IMG/VR virus record: IMGVR_UViG_3300027896_000201
Span: 1-25,316 of that record
Length of the DNA: 25,316 nt
Origin: a virus
Strand: one strand, 5' to 3'
In this document: in pieces, positions 7,308 through 15,076 of the stretch
How positions within the stretch are numbered: the stretch's first letter is position 1
Layout of the letters: the number at the start of each line of letters is the position of its first letter
Translations under genes and position numbers: made by a program
The notes under the pieces: generated by a model
What the model was told of the DNA's origin: nothing
Databases searched by the model: none
What the model saw: the letters and a program-made list of their open reading frames with translations, nothing else

Positions 7308-7784
7308 TCAAAGCTTTGAATGTAATATCCAGCCAATTCCAAGTCCGATAATTAGAGTAATAACCATCCTTATAATGGTATTCGGCAAACTTGAATATTT
7401 CTCAAGAAGTGCAAACTTGATATCTCCATCATTGAGCCTTGCTTCAATGGAGTCCAGCCTGATGTTTATTTGCCTGAGGTTGTCGTTTATCTGACCAATG
7501 AGTTTATTCTGTTCCTCAAGTGCCTTAAACATGTGCTTATTCTGAGTTATTATAACCTCTCCAAGTGCCTCGGCAAGCAACCTGTCTCGGTTGTCAAATG
7601 TATCAGCAAGTAACCTCTCAGTATGTTTGTTCTGCTCTTTAATAGCTTCTTTCAAGGCTTCCGCATTTACCTCATCCTGTCTGTCAAATAAAAGCTTTAC
7701 CCATTTTATATTATCAGGGGTGCGAGACAGTCCTTCTTCCGTTTTTTCGCTTAAAGGCAGGTTGTCATAGTTACTTTTTTCCAT
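7308..7784 (-). CDS. Coiled-coil protein with C-terminal membrane anchor
   Basis: A 158-aa protein: polar N-terminus, long predicted coiled coil about residues 40-125 with repeated 'EQNKH/EEQNKL' elements, and one strong transmembrane segment near residues 135-154 ending in HSKL. No family recognised. It follows the 35-aa membrane protein, with which it overlaps by 14 bases. Its DNA has far more CpG than the flanking tail genes, which suggests later acquisition. A tail-anchored membrane protein is not expected as a virion part; superinfection exclusion or host membrane interference is possible but not shown. Confidence 0.7.
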   Translation of the reverse strand: MEKSNYDNLPLSEKTEEGLSRTPDNIKWVKLLFDRQDEVNAEALKEAIKEQNKHTERLLADTFDNRDRLLAEALGEVIITQNKHMFKALEEQNKLIGQINDNLRQINIRLDSIEARLNDGDIKFALLEKYSSLPNTIIRMVITLIIGLGIGWILHSKL

Positions 7785-7878
7785 GTCTTATAGAGTTACA
7801 GAGCTTGTAAATTGAGTGTAGAAATACAAGCCCAATGATTCCAAAAAATATAAATGCTATAATAATTCCTACTTTCAT
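7771..7878 (-). CDS. 35-aa single-span membrane protein
   Basis: Short reading frame starting MKVGIIIAFIFFGI, with one transmembrane segment (about residues 4-24) and a basic tail ending RHGKK. The ATG at 7878 has an A-rich leader (AAGAAAAA), and the frame overlaps the start of the next gene by 14 bases. It would also overlap as ATGA with the preceding gene if that gene is read in the -1 frame (see 7904-8311). Length, charge pattern and coupling support a real gene; the function is unknown. Confidence 0.55.
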   Translation of the reverse strand: MKVGIIIAFIFFGIIGLVFLHSIYKLCNSIRHGKK

Positions 7879-7903
7879 TTTTTCTTAATGATGAAGTTGT
7901 GTT

Positions 7904-8311
7904 TCACCTGTTTCGATTTGATTGAGTCTGTAACATACTGTAATCTGAACTTTTTTTTTGCTCGTCAATGAACTGCTCCATGAACTTACGGAGGTCGTCT
8001 TTTGTCACTGACTTGTCATTTGCAAGATGGTCGGCAAAGCTCTTGATTATCTTACCCTGATCTTTGCTTATGTTCTTGACATCATACTTCACTCCGCGAA
8101 CATATAAAAGCAATGAGTCGAGCTTTGCCCCCTGATTCTGGAGCACCTGTTCTGTCCTGAGGTCATTCTTTTCATTTGTGATGTTCTTTGCTTTCCAATG
8201 GTCAAGGAAGATTGCTCCTCCTCCAATGATCCCAGCTATTGCTCCGATAGCAACAATCCCTTTCCATGCCTCAGCTATCTTCTTTAAACCGCTTAGAATT
8301 ATCTCCCCCAT
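7904..8311 (-). CDS. Small protein with N-terminal membrane anchor, probably frameshifted at A9
   Basis: As written 135 aa: an amphipathic start, one glycine-rich transmembrane segment (about residues 18-36, IVAIGAIAGIIGGGAIF), then a helical region with KLDSLL and a basic/acidic C-terminal helix. It follows the hub gene by 4 bases. Small membrane proteins of this kind are frequent after the hub gene in Bacteroidota phages; their function is unknown. At A9 (7951-7959) the frame may break: read in -1, the protein continues as FRLQYVTDSIKSKQ... and ends at TGA 7875-7877, which overlaps the next ATG. CpG content is high compared with flanking genes. Confidence 0.75.
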   Translation of the reverse strand: MGEIILSGLKKIAEAWKGIVAIGAIAGIIGGGAIFLDHWKAKNITNEKNDLRTEQVLQNQGAKLDSLLLYVRGVKYDVKNISKDQGKIIKSFADHLANDKSVTKDDLRKFMEQFIDEQKKSSDYSMLQTQSNRNR

Positions 8312-8315
8312 CTTG

Positions 8316-10643
8316 TCACTGTATTACTTCAATCATATCAATATCCCACTTCCTATTCTTCATGTCAAATGTCCCTGCATTGAAGATGAATTTTCTGGCA
8401 ATGCCCCCATAGAGATTAAGATCATCAACAAAGCAACCCAGAGGATCAACATGGGGATCAAGGTCATTCTCATCAAGATCATACACAGGAAGCTGCAGCA
8501 TGCATCTTGGCCTGCTTGTCTGGAGTCCTATTTCTCCCCCAATGAGTTCCAGCAAGGGATCTCCTTCAGATCCTCCTCTTGTATTCCATGCCTTAGTGGG
8601 AGCAATGGCATAAACAGGATCTCCCACATCATTGGGGATAATATTGGCAGCTGAATTTGTTGAGCCATCTATTGTGGCAGCTGCAAAATCAACTCCGGCC
8701 ACATTGGCTGTGAAATCAAAAGTGCCATCGTAATTATCAGTTAGGATCACAGATCCAAAACTTCCCCCATAACTTGAAATAAATCCTGCCACAGTCGTGG
8801 CTGGGTTTGTATTCCAGACCATCACATGGGAATAACCATTGCATCCCACATTGCAATTGAATGGGTAAGCTCCTTTTGTCACCCTGTCAACCCTTGCAAC
8901 CGCCCCAGTATATCCGGTAATATCTCCCTTCATGCCAAGAGCTCCGGCAAACTGCTCAATGATATTCTCAAAGTTCACATCCCCAAGCACTGGAGGGGAA
9001 GATAATTTTGTCACATCCCCCAGCACATAGTCCCTCTGGATCTCTTCCTTGTTTGCTGCATTGTCAATGACATATTGCCTGCTTAGGATATTGATGATAT
9101 TAACTGATTGAACTATCTTCATGTATCCGGTCTGGCTGAGATTCGGGGCTTCATGCCTGCCTCCTCTTCCCTGAAGCTTGGTCAGGTAAACCATCTGGGA
9201 TGTCTCCATTGAATAAGCATAGAACTTGATATTCTTGACAGCCACTCTCAAATTGGCATTATCTGCACAATAGACTTTTATTGTGATGTCTCCGCTATTA
9301 GGAAGGCCAAGGACAGTCTTCTTGAATGTACTCCATCCAGAACTTCCCACAGGGGCATCCTTGATAAATGGCATGGGCACAACTGACACTCCGGTCAGCC
9401 AGTCACAGAATTCATCTGCCCCGATTGCCATGAAATAAGCTCCCTGAGTGATTTCAATAAGGCATCCATGACCAGTGATGGGGGATGCTCCACTATTGAA
9501 GAAAAGAAAGTCAAATTCAAATCCAAGAGTATTGACTGCTCCTCCCCAACTGGCAACTGAATTTGCTCCAAAGGTTGCCTCAATCCCATAGGCATACGGC
9601 AGGGAACTATCCCAGTTATCTATATAACAACCATCTTTCTCTCCTGCAAGAATCGTGGAGAGAGGTGCAATATCCGTTGCCCCTATGGCAGTCCACCCCT
9701 TGAATGCTCCGGCAACAAAGTCCTCTCCCTTCATCTCCCAGCCTGTGATCCAGCTATCCTTCCATCCATAATCATGATTGAGTGTGATCTTCTTGGCAGC
9801 TGGGAGCATCATGAGAGATCCTCCATTTATATCCCTGAGATCTGCTGAGGGAGATGAGGATCTTTTGATGGATGTTACTGTTGATATAGTTGATCCTGAT
9901 TTTGTGGTTGCTCCAGTGAATGTCCTGACATATGCTGTAGTAACCATCTCAAGAGGCCTGTAAATTGTGAAGACCCCATATCTCTGCCTGATGAGGGCAT
10001 TCCATTTGCTGATGATCTTCTCCAGCACATCATAACAGGTATCATTCTTTGGATCAAAATCAGAACATTCAATATACTCCTGATCCATCGGGGAATCTGA
10101 TGTCCCAGAATCCATGTCCTCCTCATAGATATTGACAATCTCCTTGAAGGAAGTCACATTGATCTTCCCAAGGATGTCAAGGAGGATCTGGCTCTCAAAT
10201 TTCCTGCCAGTATATGGGACTCCATCTGAGATCTCATATTTGAAGTTCTTGAGGGCTGCCAGACCACAGACAGCTGTAATTGAGACTTCATAAGGATAGT
10301 CATTGTATGGCTCTGAGAAGCTACATGGAAGAATGTATCCCCTGAAATAAAGAGTATCTCCTGCTCCATAATAGATTGAGCACCTCATCTGGAGATCTGA
10401 CATTGTATAGAATTCCGAATACTGGAAGAGGCTTGATGCCATGACCCTGAGTGTGGCCTTTGTACCCCTGACCGGATTGTCAAGAATATCATCCCCATCA
10501 CTCAGGCATTCATAACTGGCCGGAGATCCAGAGGCCTTCATGGCAGTGATTGTACTTGAATAGCCATCAAGTTCAAAGTCCCACTTCCATGATAGTCCTT
10601 TGACATCATAATATTCACACCTGTATTTAGTTCCCCATGCCAT
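8316..10643 (-). CDS. Tail hub/baseplate protein (distal tail or tail-associated)
   Basis: A 775-aa protein placed directly after the tape measure, where siphoviruses encode distal-tail and hub proteins. The N-terminus (MAWGTKYRCEYYD, then GYILPCSFSEPYND and SDSPMDQEYIECSDF) is of a kind I associate with large tail proteins of Bacteroidota phages. The first 240 residues form a beta-rich part likely equivalent to Dit/Tal hub domains (ILLDILGKI, YDVLEKIISKWNALIRQRYGVF). The middle contains lectin-like beta stretches, and the C-terminus ends with a conserved-looking ARKFIFNAGTFDMKNRKWDIDMIEV. Its ATG overlaps the tape-measure stop as TAATG. The hub role comes from position and general pattern, not from a diagnostic motif. 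Confidence 0.72.
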   Translation of the reverse strand: MAWGTKYRCEYYDVKGLSWKWDFELDGYSSTITAMKASGSPASYECLSDGDDILDNPVRGTKATLRVMASSLFQYSEFYTMSDLQMRCSIYYGAGDTLYFRGYILPCSFSEPYNDYPYEVSITAVCGLAALKNFKYEISDGVPYTGRKFESQILLDILGKINVTSFKEIVNIYEEDMDSGTSDSPMDQEYIECSDFDPKNDTCYDVLEKIISKWNALIRQRYGVFTIYRPLEMVTTAYVRTFTGATTKSGSTISTVTSIKRSSSPSADLRDINGGSLMMLPAAKKITLNHDYGWKDSWITGWEMKGEDFVAGAFKGWTAIGATDIAPLSTILAGEKDGCYIDNWDSSLPYAYGIEATFGANSVASWGGAVNTLGFEFDFLFFNSGASPITGHGCLIEITQGAYFMAIGADEFCDWLTGVSVVPMPFIKDAPVGSSGWSTFKKTVLGLPNSGDITIKVYCADNANLRVAVKNIKFYAYSMETSQMVYLTKLQGRGGRHEAPNLSQTGYMKIVQSVNIINILSRQYVIDNAANKEEIQRDYVLGDVTKLSSPPVLGDVNFENIIEQFAGALGMKGDITGYTGAVARVDRVTKGAYPFNCNVGCNGYSHVMVWNTNPATTVAGFISSYGGSFGSVILTDNYDGTFDFTANVAGVDFAAATIDGSTNSAANIIPNDVGDPVYAIAPTKAWNTRGGSEGDPLLELIGGEIGLQTSRPRCMLQLPVYDLDENDLDPHVDPLGCFVDDLNLYGGIARKFIFNAGTFDMKNRKWDIDMIEVIQ

Positions 10644-12340
10644 TATGTGCTCCTGCTGTTTGAATCTGCATATCTCCTGCTGGAGATATAAATATCCTTG
10701 CCTTGTATCTTGCCCTCCACAATAACCTTCAGATTTTGAGTGGTTGCTCCCATTGATGCCCCTCCTCCTGTGGACATTGCTCCTGATGAATAACTTTGAG
10801 AGCCCTTGGAGATTGCCCCTTTAATCAGTCCGGCAATTGCAATCATTGAAATTCCGGCTGCCAAGGCCACAGGCCACATGGCAGGATTTTGGAGTGTCTT
10901 CATGAATGCCATTGATGCCATTGCATATGAGATAAGGAGTTTACCCATCATTGATAAGAAGTCTGCAATCCCCTCAAGGAGGCTCTTGCCAAAATCTCCC
11001 CAATTCCCTGAGGACATTGCTGCAAATAGATTCTGTACTGTATCCATTGCAAGATCCACAAGTGCCTTCTTTCCATCCTGAAAAAGTTTCTCAACCTCAT
11101 TGAGATCCTTTGCCACTGCCTCCTTCATTGGGGCAAGAGGAGTCCCTACCTGTCCCTTGCCATTGACCCCTCCAAGTTTTTCCCACATTCCAGCCTGAAG
11201 TGCCTTAGTGAGTCCGGTATTATTGAATAAAGCCCCTCCTTCAATATTCAGCATATCAGGAGTGACTTTCTTTGTTGCCCCTGATAAGATATTTGGATTC
11301 ATCATTCCTGCCTGAAGGAGGCTCAGGTATTGCTTCAGATTTGCAATCCTTGCCTGCTCAAGAGATATTCCCACAACATCAGCAGCATTCATCCCCTTGA
11401 TCCCTTCTTCTGCTTGTGAGATCTCCTTTGTCAGATCTTCAATTGTCTTGATCTTCTCCTTCTCTGGAGCTGCAGGCTTGTTTGCAAGATTGTCAAGGAA
11501 GCCCATTGAGGACGGGAAGTTCTTATTCATCCAGTCCCTATTTGCCTGAGCAGCATTCTTATTTGTCTCTTCCTGATTCTTCTTGAATGCAGCATACTGG
11601 TCTGGAGTTCCATTAAGCTTCTGCCAGATGCTGAGATCCTTGTCAGCAAATATTGTTGCAATGTCACCAAGCCATTTGACAAGTGACTGAACAGCTGGGG
11701 AATTATTGATGAATGTGCCCCATGCCTCCTTTGCCTCAGTCCATTTAGTCCCCACTCTCTCCATCCTGATGGAGGCTGTATCAGCAACATCCCCCATCTG
11801 CTTGAGCTTGTCATTCACAAGCCCAATAAGCCCGTCAGAGGTCTGGAATGCTGAGTTTGCTTCCTTTGTTGCAAGACCTATCTGCACAAGACCTCTTGAT
11901 GACTGTCTGCCCACAGCATTGATCATCAGGCCTGCAAATTCAGCCACTGGCTTGCCCAGCCTGATTGCCTGGTTTGTTGCAAATGTGAGATAAGTTCCAA
12001 GATCCTTGAATGGGATGCCAAGAGACTGGGCTTTCAGGTACATCTGCATGAGTTCAGCCTCAGGGATCACTCCCCTTGTGGCCTTCCCCATCTCCTCAAG
12101 GATCTTCTTTGTCTCTCCTCCCATCTTGGAGAATGCAGTCTTGATGCCTTCAGTCTCAGCTGCAAGCTTCATGCATTCCACTGAGAAGTCAACCAAGGCC
12201 TTAGACCCAAATGCAATCCCTATGAATCCGGCAATCCTCTTTGCCCAAGAGCTCACAGATTTCTCGGAACTTTTGAGAGTGCCCTGAAGCTCAGTGCTGT
12301 CCCCAGATATTTTGACCCAGATCTTATTAAGTAGTCCCAT
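10643..12340 (-). CDS. Tail tape measure protein
   Basis: The 565-aa protein begins MGLLNKIWVKISGDSTELQ..L..SE.SV, the N-terminal pattern of tape measure proteins ('vkisgd...l...l..a'), with a helix/glycine-rich hydrophobic stretch after it (RIAGFIGIAFGSKALV). The central part is alpha-helical; near residues 470-515 there is a hydrophobic region (LLISYAMASMAFMKTL, WPVALAAGISMIAIAGLIKGAI) typical of the membrane-active part of tape measures. It follows the frameshifted tail chaperone pair, the universal position. Using about 1.5 angstrom per residue, the tail would be roughly 85 nm long, a rather short siphovirus tail. Confidence 0.88.
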   Translation of the reverse strand: MGLLNKIWVKISGDSTELQGTLKSSEKSVSSWAKRIAGFIGIAFGSKALVDFSVECMKLAAETEGIKTAFSKMGGETKKILEEMGKATRGVIPEAELMQMYLKAQSLGIPFKDLGTYLTFATNQAIRLGKPVAEFAGLMINAVGRQSSRGLVQIGLATKEANSAFQTSDGLIGLVNDKLKQMGDVADTASIRMERVGTKWTEAKEAWGTFINNSPAVQSLVKWLGDIATIFADKDLSIWQKLNGTPDQYAAFKKNQEETNKNAAQANRDWMNKNFPSSMGFLDNLANKPAAPEKEKIKTIEDLTKEISQAEEGIKGMNAADVVGISLEQARIANLKQYLSLLQAGMMNPNILSGATKKVTPDMLNIEGGALFNNTGLTKALQAGMWEKLGGVNGKGQVGTPLAPMKEAVAKDLNEVEKLFQDGKKALVDLAMDTVQNLFAAMSSGNWGDFGKSLLEGIADFLSMMGKLLISYAMASMAFMKTLQNPAMWPVALAAGISMIAIAGLIKGAISKGSQSYSSGAMSTGGGASMGATTQNLKVIVEGKIQGKDIYISSRRYADSNSRST

Positions 12341-13027
12341 CCCTGAACTGTATTAATTTTTTCCTAACTTCTTCAAGCTCCTCAGGGGATACTTTCTTCT
12401 CCATCTTGTCCTGCCTCTGGATCTTGTCATCCTTTATTTTGAAGATATCCCTTGGGCTGCTTGGTTTATCCTTGATATATGGATTGCCATTGATCATTGC
12501 AAAAACAAGTTCTCTCATGAGCCATGCAGTATTCCTCTCCCAATTCCTCCAGTATCCATCAACTGCCAGATAATATTCTGTCAAAGTGGAGAGCCTCCAT
12601 CTCTCCTCAGGCCAGCCCAGCTCCCCACAGGCAAATATCTTAAACTCCCTGAGGCTTACTTTTTTTTTAATGCCTCATCATTGGCCTGAGCCATATCCTT
12701 CAAATAACCAAGAAGTTTCTTCATCTCTTCCATGAAGATCTTCCTTGCTTCAGCGTTCATATATTCAGCCCAGAATGATCCCTTGATCTCTGAATACCTT
12801 GGCTTCTTATAAAGCTCCTTACAGGCTGCCATATATCCATTCCATAGCAGGGATGCATAGACATCAACCTCAGCATTCTCCCTGCCAAAAAGTTCCCCGA
12901 ATTCAACCCCCAAGTCATCACAGGTCATCTCAAGAGTCATGATCTTGAATAAGAATGGGACTTTCTTCTCCCTGAAGATTATCCCGTACTTGAAGGGCAT
13001 TCTTAACCAGACAATATCTGCTCTCAT
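12327..13027 (-). CDS. Tail assembly chaperone long form by -1 frameshift (gpGT-like)
   Basis: The 123-codon upstream frame ends ...ALKKK-stop on a run of nine A (12660-12668). Slipping back one base on it avoids the stop and joins the -1 frame, which is open to the stop at 12327 (about 110 residues more, about 233 aa in total). The added part reads VSLREFKIFACGELGWP, then LTEYYLAVDGYWRNW, and ends in a charged helix. It has no good start of its own: only a TTG at 12584, after the conserved-looking part. A short and a frameshifted long chaperone between tail tube and tape measure is the conserved arrangement of lambda G/GT. The long form binds the tape measure and recruits tube subunits. It overlaps the tape-measure start by 14 bases. 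Confidence 0.82.
12605..12668 (-). promoter_or_regulatory. Programmed -1 ribosomal frameshift signal
   Basis: The mRNA has a slippery run A9 (12660-12668), a 5-base spacer GTAAG that contains the zero-frame stop, and then a perfect 7-bp stem CCTCAGG/CCTGAGG (12648-12654 with 12605-12611) closed by a 36-base loop. Slippery site, short spacer and downstream stem are the classical parts of a -1 signal. The stem could be extended into a pseudoknot, which I cannot test by eye. Confidence 0.7.
12656..13027 (-). CDS. Tail assembly chaperone short form (gpG-like)
   Basis: A 123-aa helical protein starting at ATG 13027 (MRADIVWLRMPFKYG), which overlaps the preceding stop as ATGA; a longer frame from 13102 would lie inside the upstream tail gene and is rejected. 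It has a conserved-looking TCDDLGVEFGELF, then YASLLWNGYMAACK, and a charged helical end (ALKKK). Together with the frameshifted form it should coat the tape measure before the tube polymerises. It is absent from the finished virion in known phages. I see no motif beyond helical pattern; the call rests on position, size and the A9 slippery end. Confidence 0.8.
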   Translation of the reverse strand: MRADIVWLRMPFKYGIIFREKKVPFLFKIMTLEMTCDDLGVEFGELFGRENAEVDVYASLLWNGYMAACKELYKKPRYSEIKGSFWAEYMNAEARKIFMEEMKKLLGYLKDMAQANDEALKKK

Positions 13028-13788
13028 GATGCAACAAATTTGAATACATAAATCGGGGAAGTTGACAGGTTTGATGCCCCTGTATTGCTGATATTCAGGC
13101 ATCCAGTCTGGGTACTTGTCACAGTAAGGGTCACAATATTGAGCCCAGCTGTTAATGTGACCACATTGGAGATTGCAGACCCTCCCACTTGGAAGATGGC
13201 TACATCAGGAAGCTGCCCTGAATTCAGTGTCACAAATAAAACAACCTTGATCACATCTCCATTGCTGACAGAGAATGAATTGCTCTTTGCATATGCAGTC
13301 CCTGCAAGATTGATCAGTGAGCTGAAGGCTTTATTTGCATCTGTATGGGTATCGTAATCAGTCCCTCCTGAGTCAGGATCTGTCAGTAGATCTGCTGAAG
13401 TTCCCTTGAGCTGGTAAAAAGCCCCCTGAACCTTCATGCTTCCACTCAGAGACATCACACCTTCCTGAGGGGCATCTATCTTGATTGAAGCCATATCAAC
13501 CTCAGCGACCATAGGGAAGGCCACTCCTCCCACAATTGTGAGAAGCAATGATGTCCTTCCTGTGATATAGGCCATTAACTCCCCGGCTGAGATCCCAGTT
13601 GTGGAGAATAATGCATCAAAGTCCACAGAGGCATTCCTGAGCCCGTTTATATGCTCAGCCCATCCTCCAGATTCCTTATTGCTGGCATCAGGAAGATCCT
13701 GCTCCACAGAGACAGAACACCCCTTCTGAGCAGCAATGACAACCCCATCTGCATAGAGCAGAAGGAGTGTTGCATTGATCTTGCTCAT
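13024..13788 (-). CDS. Second tail-tube protein with C-terminal beta extension
   Basis: The 254-aa protein is a paralog of the gene just upstream: start M.KIN.TL, then the shared EQDLPD..NKES.GWAEHINGLRN and a final SGSMK..GA. This covers residues 1 to about 130. Residues about 135-254 are an additional beta-rich domain (FSVSNGDVIKVVLFVTLN, AGLNIVTLTVT) resembling the Ig-like or carbohydrate-binding decorations seen on lambda gpV and other tube proteins. It differs from its neighbour in the middle (ALFSTTGISAGELM replaces EGKYDESGSGITPNE). It starts 4 bases after its neighbour's stop. It could be a decorated minor tube subunit or the main subunit; the sequence does not decide. Confidence 0.82.
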   Translation of the reverse strand: MSKINATLLLLYADGVVIAAQKGCSVSVEQDLPDASNKESGGWAEHINGLRNASVDFDALFSTTGISAGELMAYITGRTSLLLTIVGGVAFPMVAEVDMASIKIDAPQEGVMSLSGSMKVQGAFYQLKGTSADLLTDPDSGGTDYDTHTDANKAFSSLINLAGTAYAKSNSFSVSNGDVIKVVLFVTLNSGQLPDVAIFQVGGSAISNVVTLTAGLNIVTLTVTSTQTGCLNISNTGASNLSTSPIYVFKFVAS

Positions 13789-13792
13789 GGCC

Positions 13793-14194
13793 TTATACTG
13801 TTAATGCCAGAGCTCCGTTTCCTTTGATGCTTCCAGAATAGCTTATCCCCTGCTCCTGATCTGCAGAGAGCTTAATGCTCTGGAATGTGCCATTCCCTTG
13901 CCATGCCTTGGTTGCTCCAGTTGTGGGCATGAAATGAATAACAGTATCGGCTGACCTTCCAATGATGGCAGCCATGATCTCATTAGGAGTGATGCCAGAT
14001 CCCGATTCATCATACTTGCCTTCAAAGTCAATTGACCAGTTCCTCAGGCCATTGATATGCTCTGCCCATCCAGCACTCTCCTTGTTTGTTACATCAGGGA
14101 GATCCTGTTCAAGATTGAGAGAGCAGTTTGTCAGGCTCAGTACCTTGTCCGAGCCACTGTAAACTGCATAAAGTGTTCCGTTAATTTTTGCCAT
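13793..14194 (-). CDS. Major tail (tube) protein
   Basis: The 133-aa protein has the compact tail-tube fold of the phi13/TP901-1-like major tail family, as far as can be read: MAKINGTLYAVY, EQDLPDVTNKES, GLRNWSIDFEGKYDESG, then alternating strands to SYSGSIKGNG. It forms the hexameric rings of the tail tube. It follows the tail terminator and precedes a paralog. The leader AAGAAG before ATG is purine-rich rather than a clear Shine-Dalgarno. It is the shortest of the three copies and therefore probably the basic tube unit. Confidence 0.87.
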   Translation of the reverse strand: MAKINGTLYAVYSGSDKVLSLTNCSLNLEQDLPDVTNKESAGWAEHINGLRNWSIDFEGKYDESGSGITPNEIMAAIIGRSADTVIHFMPTTGATKAWQGNGTFQSIKLSADQEQGISYSGSIKGNGALALTV

Positions 14195-14198
14195 CTTC

Positions 14199-14636
14199 TT
14201 ACTCTATTAAAAAGTTATAACTATCTATTATCCTGCTTCTTGAAATACCATTTGCTGCCTGTTCAGTAAATTCATTCTTGACATTGAATGAGAATACTAT
14301 CAAGGTCAAAGTTGATCCAATTGAGAAGGTTGACCCCTTACTTGTCTTCAGTAATCTTCTGACCACATTAAGGATGGCATAGGCCAGCTTCTTGTCTGCC
14401 TGCATCCTGCTCTCATCAACAACCTCCACAAGCACAGTGCCTGAATACATGAATCCATCCTTTGTCCCATCCTCAGAGTGAAGGACATCATGGACATGGA
14501 CATAGATCTCAGCTGATGGCTTTGGTATTGATTTATAGACAGGATATGTCACCCCTCCATAGGTCACATGACCTGAAAGCACTGTGACAATGCCATCAAT
14601 AAGATCATAGCTGATATCAACAAGTTCTGTGCTCAT
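14199..14636 (-). CDS. Tail terminator/completion protein
   Basis: A 145-aa protein in the position of the tail terminator, between the HK97 gp10-like gene and the tube. Features fit that small alpha/beta family: a start helix with DLIDGIVTVLSG, a strand VTYPVYKSIPK, then EIYVHVHDV, GTVLVEVVDE, and an amphipathic helix YAILNVVRRLLK. It would cap the tail tube and join the neck. It overlaps its upstream neighbour by 4 bases (ATGA). No catalytic motif is expected. Confidence 0.75.
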   Translation of the reverse strand: MSTELVDISYDLIDGIVTVLSGHVTYGGVTYPVYKSIPKPSAEIYVHVHDVLHSEDGTKDGFMYSGTVLVEVVDESRMQADKKLAYAILNVVRRLLKTSKGSTFSIGSTLTLIVFSFNVKNEFTEQAANGISRSRIIDSYNFLIE

Positions 14637-15076
14637 CCTTTTTTCAGTAACTTACTAAGCTCATCCTCAACTCTCAACCTCAGGAGCTTCTCCTGCTTCT
14701 GGGCAGCCCAACCCAGAAAAGAATCTCCAGAGAAAAATCTTGTGCCATATTCAATATATGGGGCATATTCCACATTTGTCCCAGCAATGGCCTCCAGCTC
14801 TCCAAAGCTCTCATCAATAGCTCCATCAAAGCTTTTCCCTCCATTGTCAGTATATGTAAATGACTGGCCTTCTTTAATCTCCGCATGAATGGATGCCCTG
14901 AGCCTTCCTGTGATGATGTGCCCATCACTCTTGAGCTTGTTCTTGGCATCAGTTTCAATGGCAAGGGCAGTCCTATCCACTGCCTTCTTGATAGCCTTGT
15001 CACAACTACCTGAAAGCTCATGGAATTTCTTGAAGAGATCTCCAAGCCCTGTCACCGTTGCCTTACCTCTTATCAT
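14633..15076 (-). CDS. HK97 gp10-like neck protein
   Basis: The 147-aa protein shows the HK97_gp10 pattern: a helical start (LGDLFKKFHELSG...KAIKKAVDRTALAIETDAK), HIITGRLRASIH, and the hallmark EYAPYIEYGTRFFSG followed by a C-terminal helix. These proteins act in tail completion at the neck. It overlaps both neighbours by 4 bases, indicating translational coupling. Confidence 0.87.
   Translation of the reverse strand: MIRGKATVTGLGDLFKKFHELSGSCDKAIKKAVDRTALAIETDAKNKLKSDGHIITGRLRASIHAEIKEGQSFTYTDNGGKSFDGAIDESFGELEAIAGTNVEYAPYIEYGTRFFSGDSFLGWAAQKQEKLLRLRVEDELSKLLKKG

Noticed and set aside
8178-8654. 158-codon plus-strand frame across the hub and membrane gene
   Set aside because: It spans two well-supported minus-strand genes and has no start signal or recognisable protein features.
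13028-13102. Upstream start for the tail chaperone
   Set aside because: It would place 25 residues inside the preceding tail gene; ATG 13027 overlaps that gene's stop as ATGA, like other pairs here.
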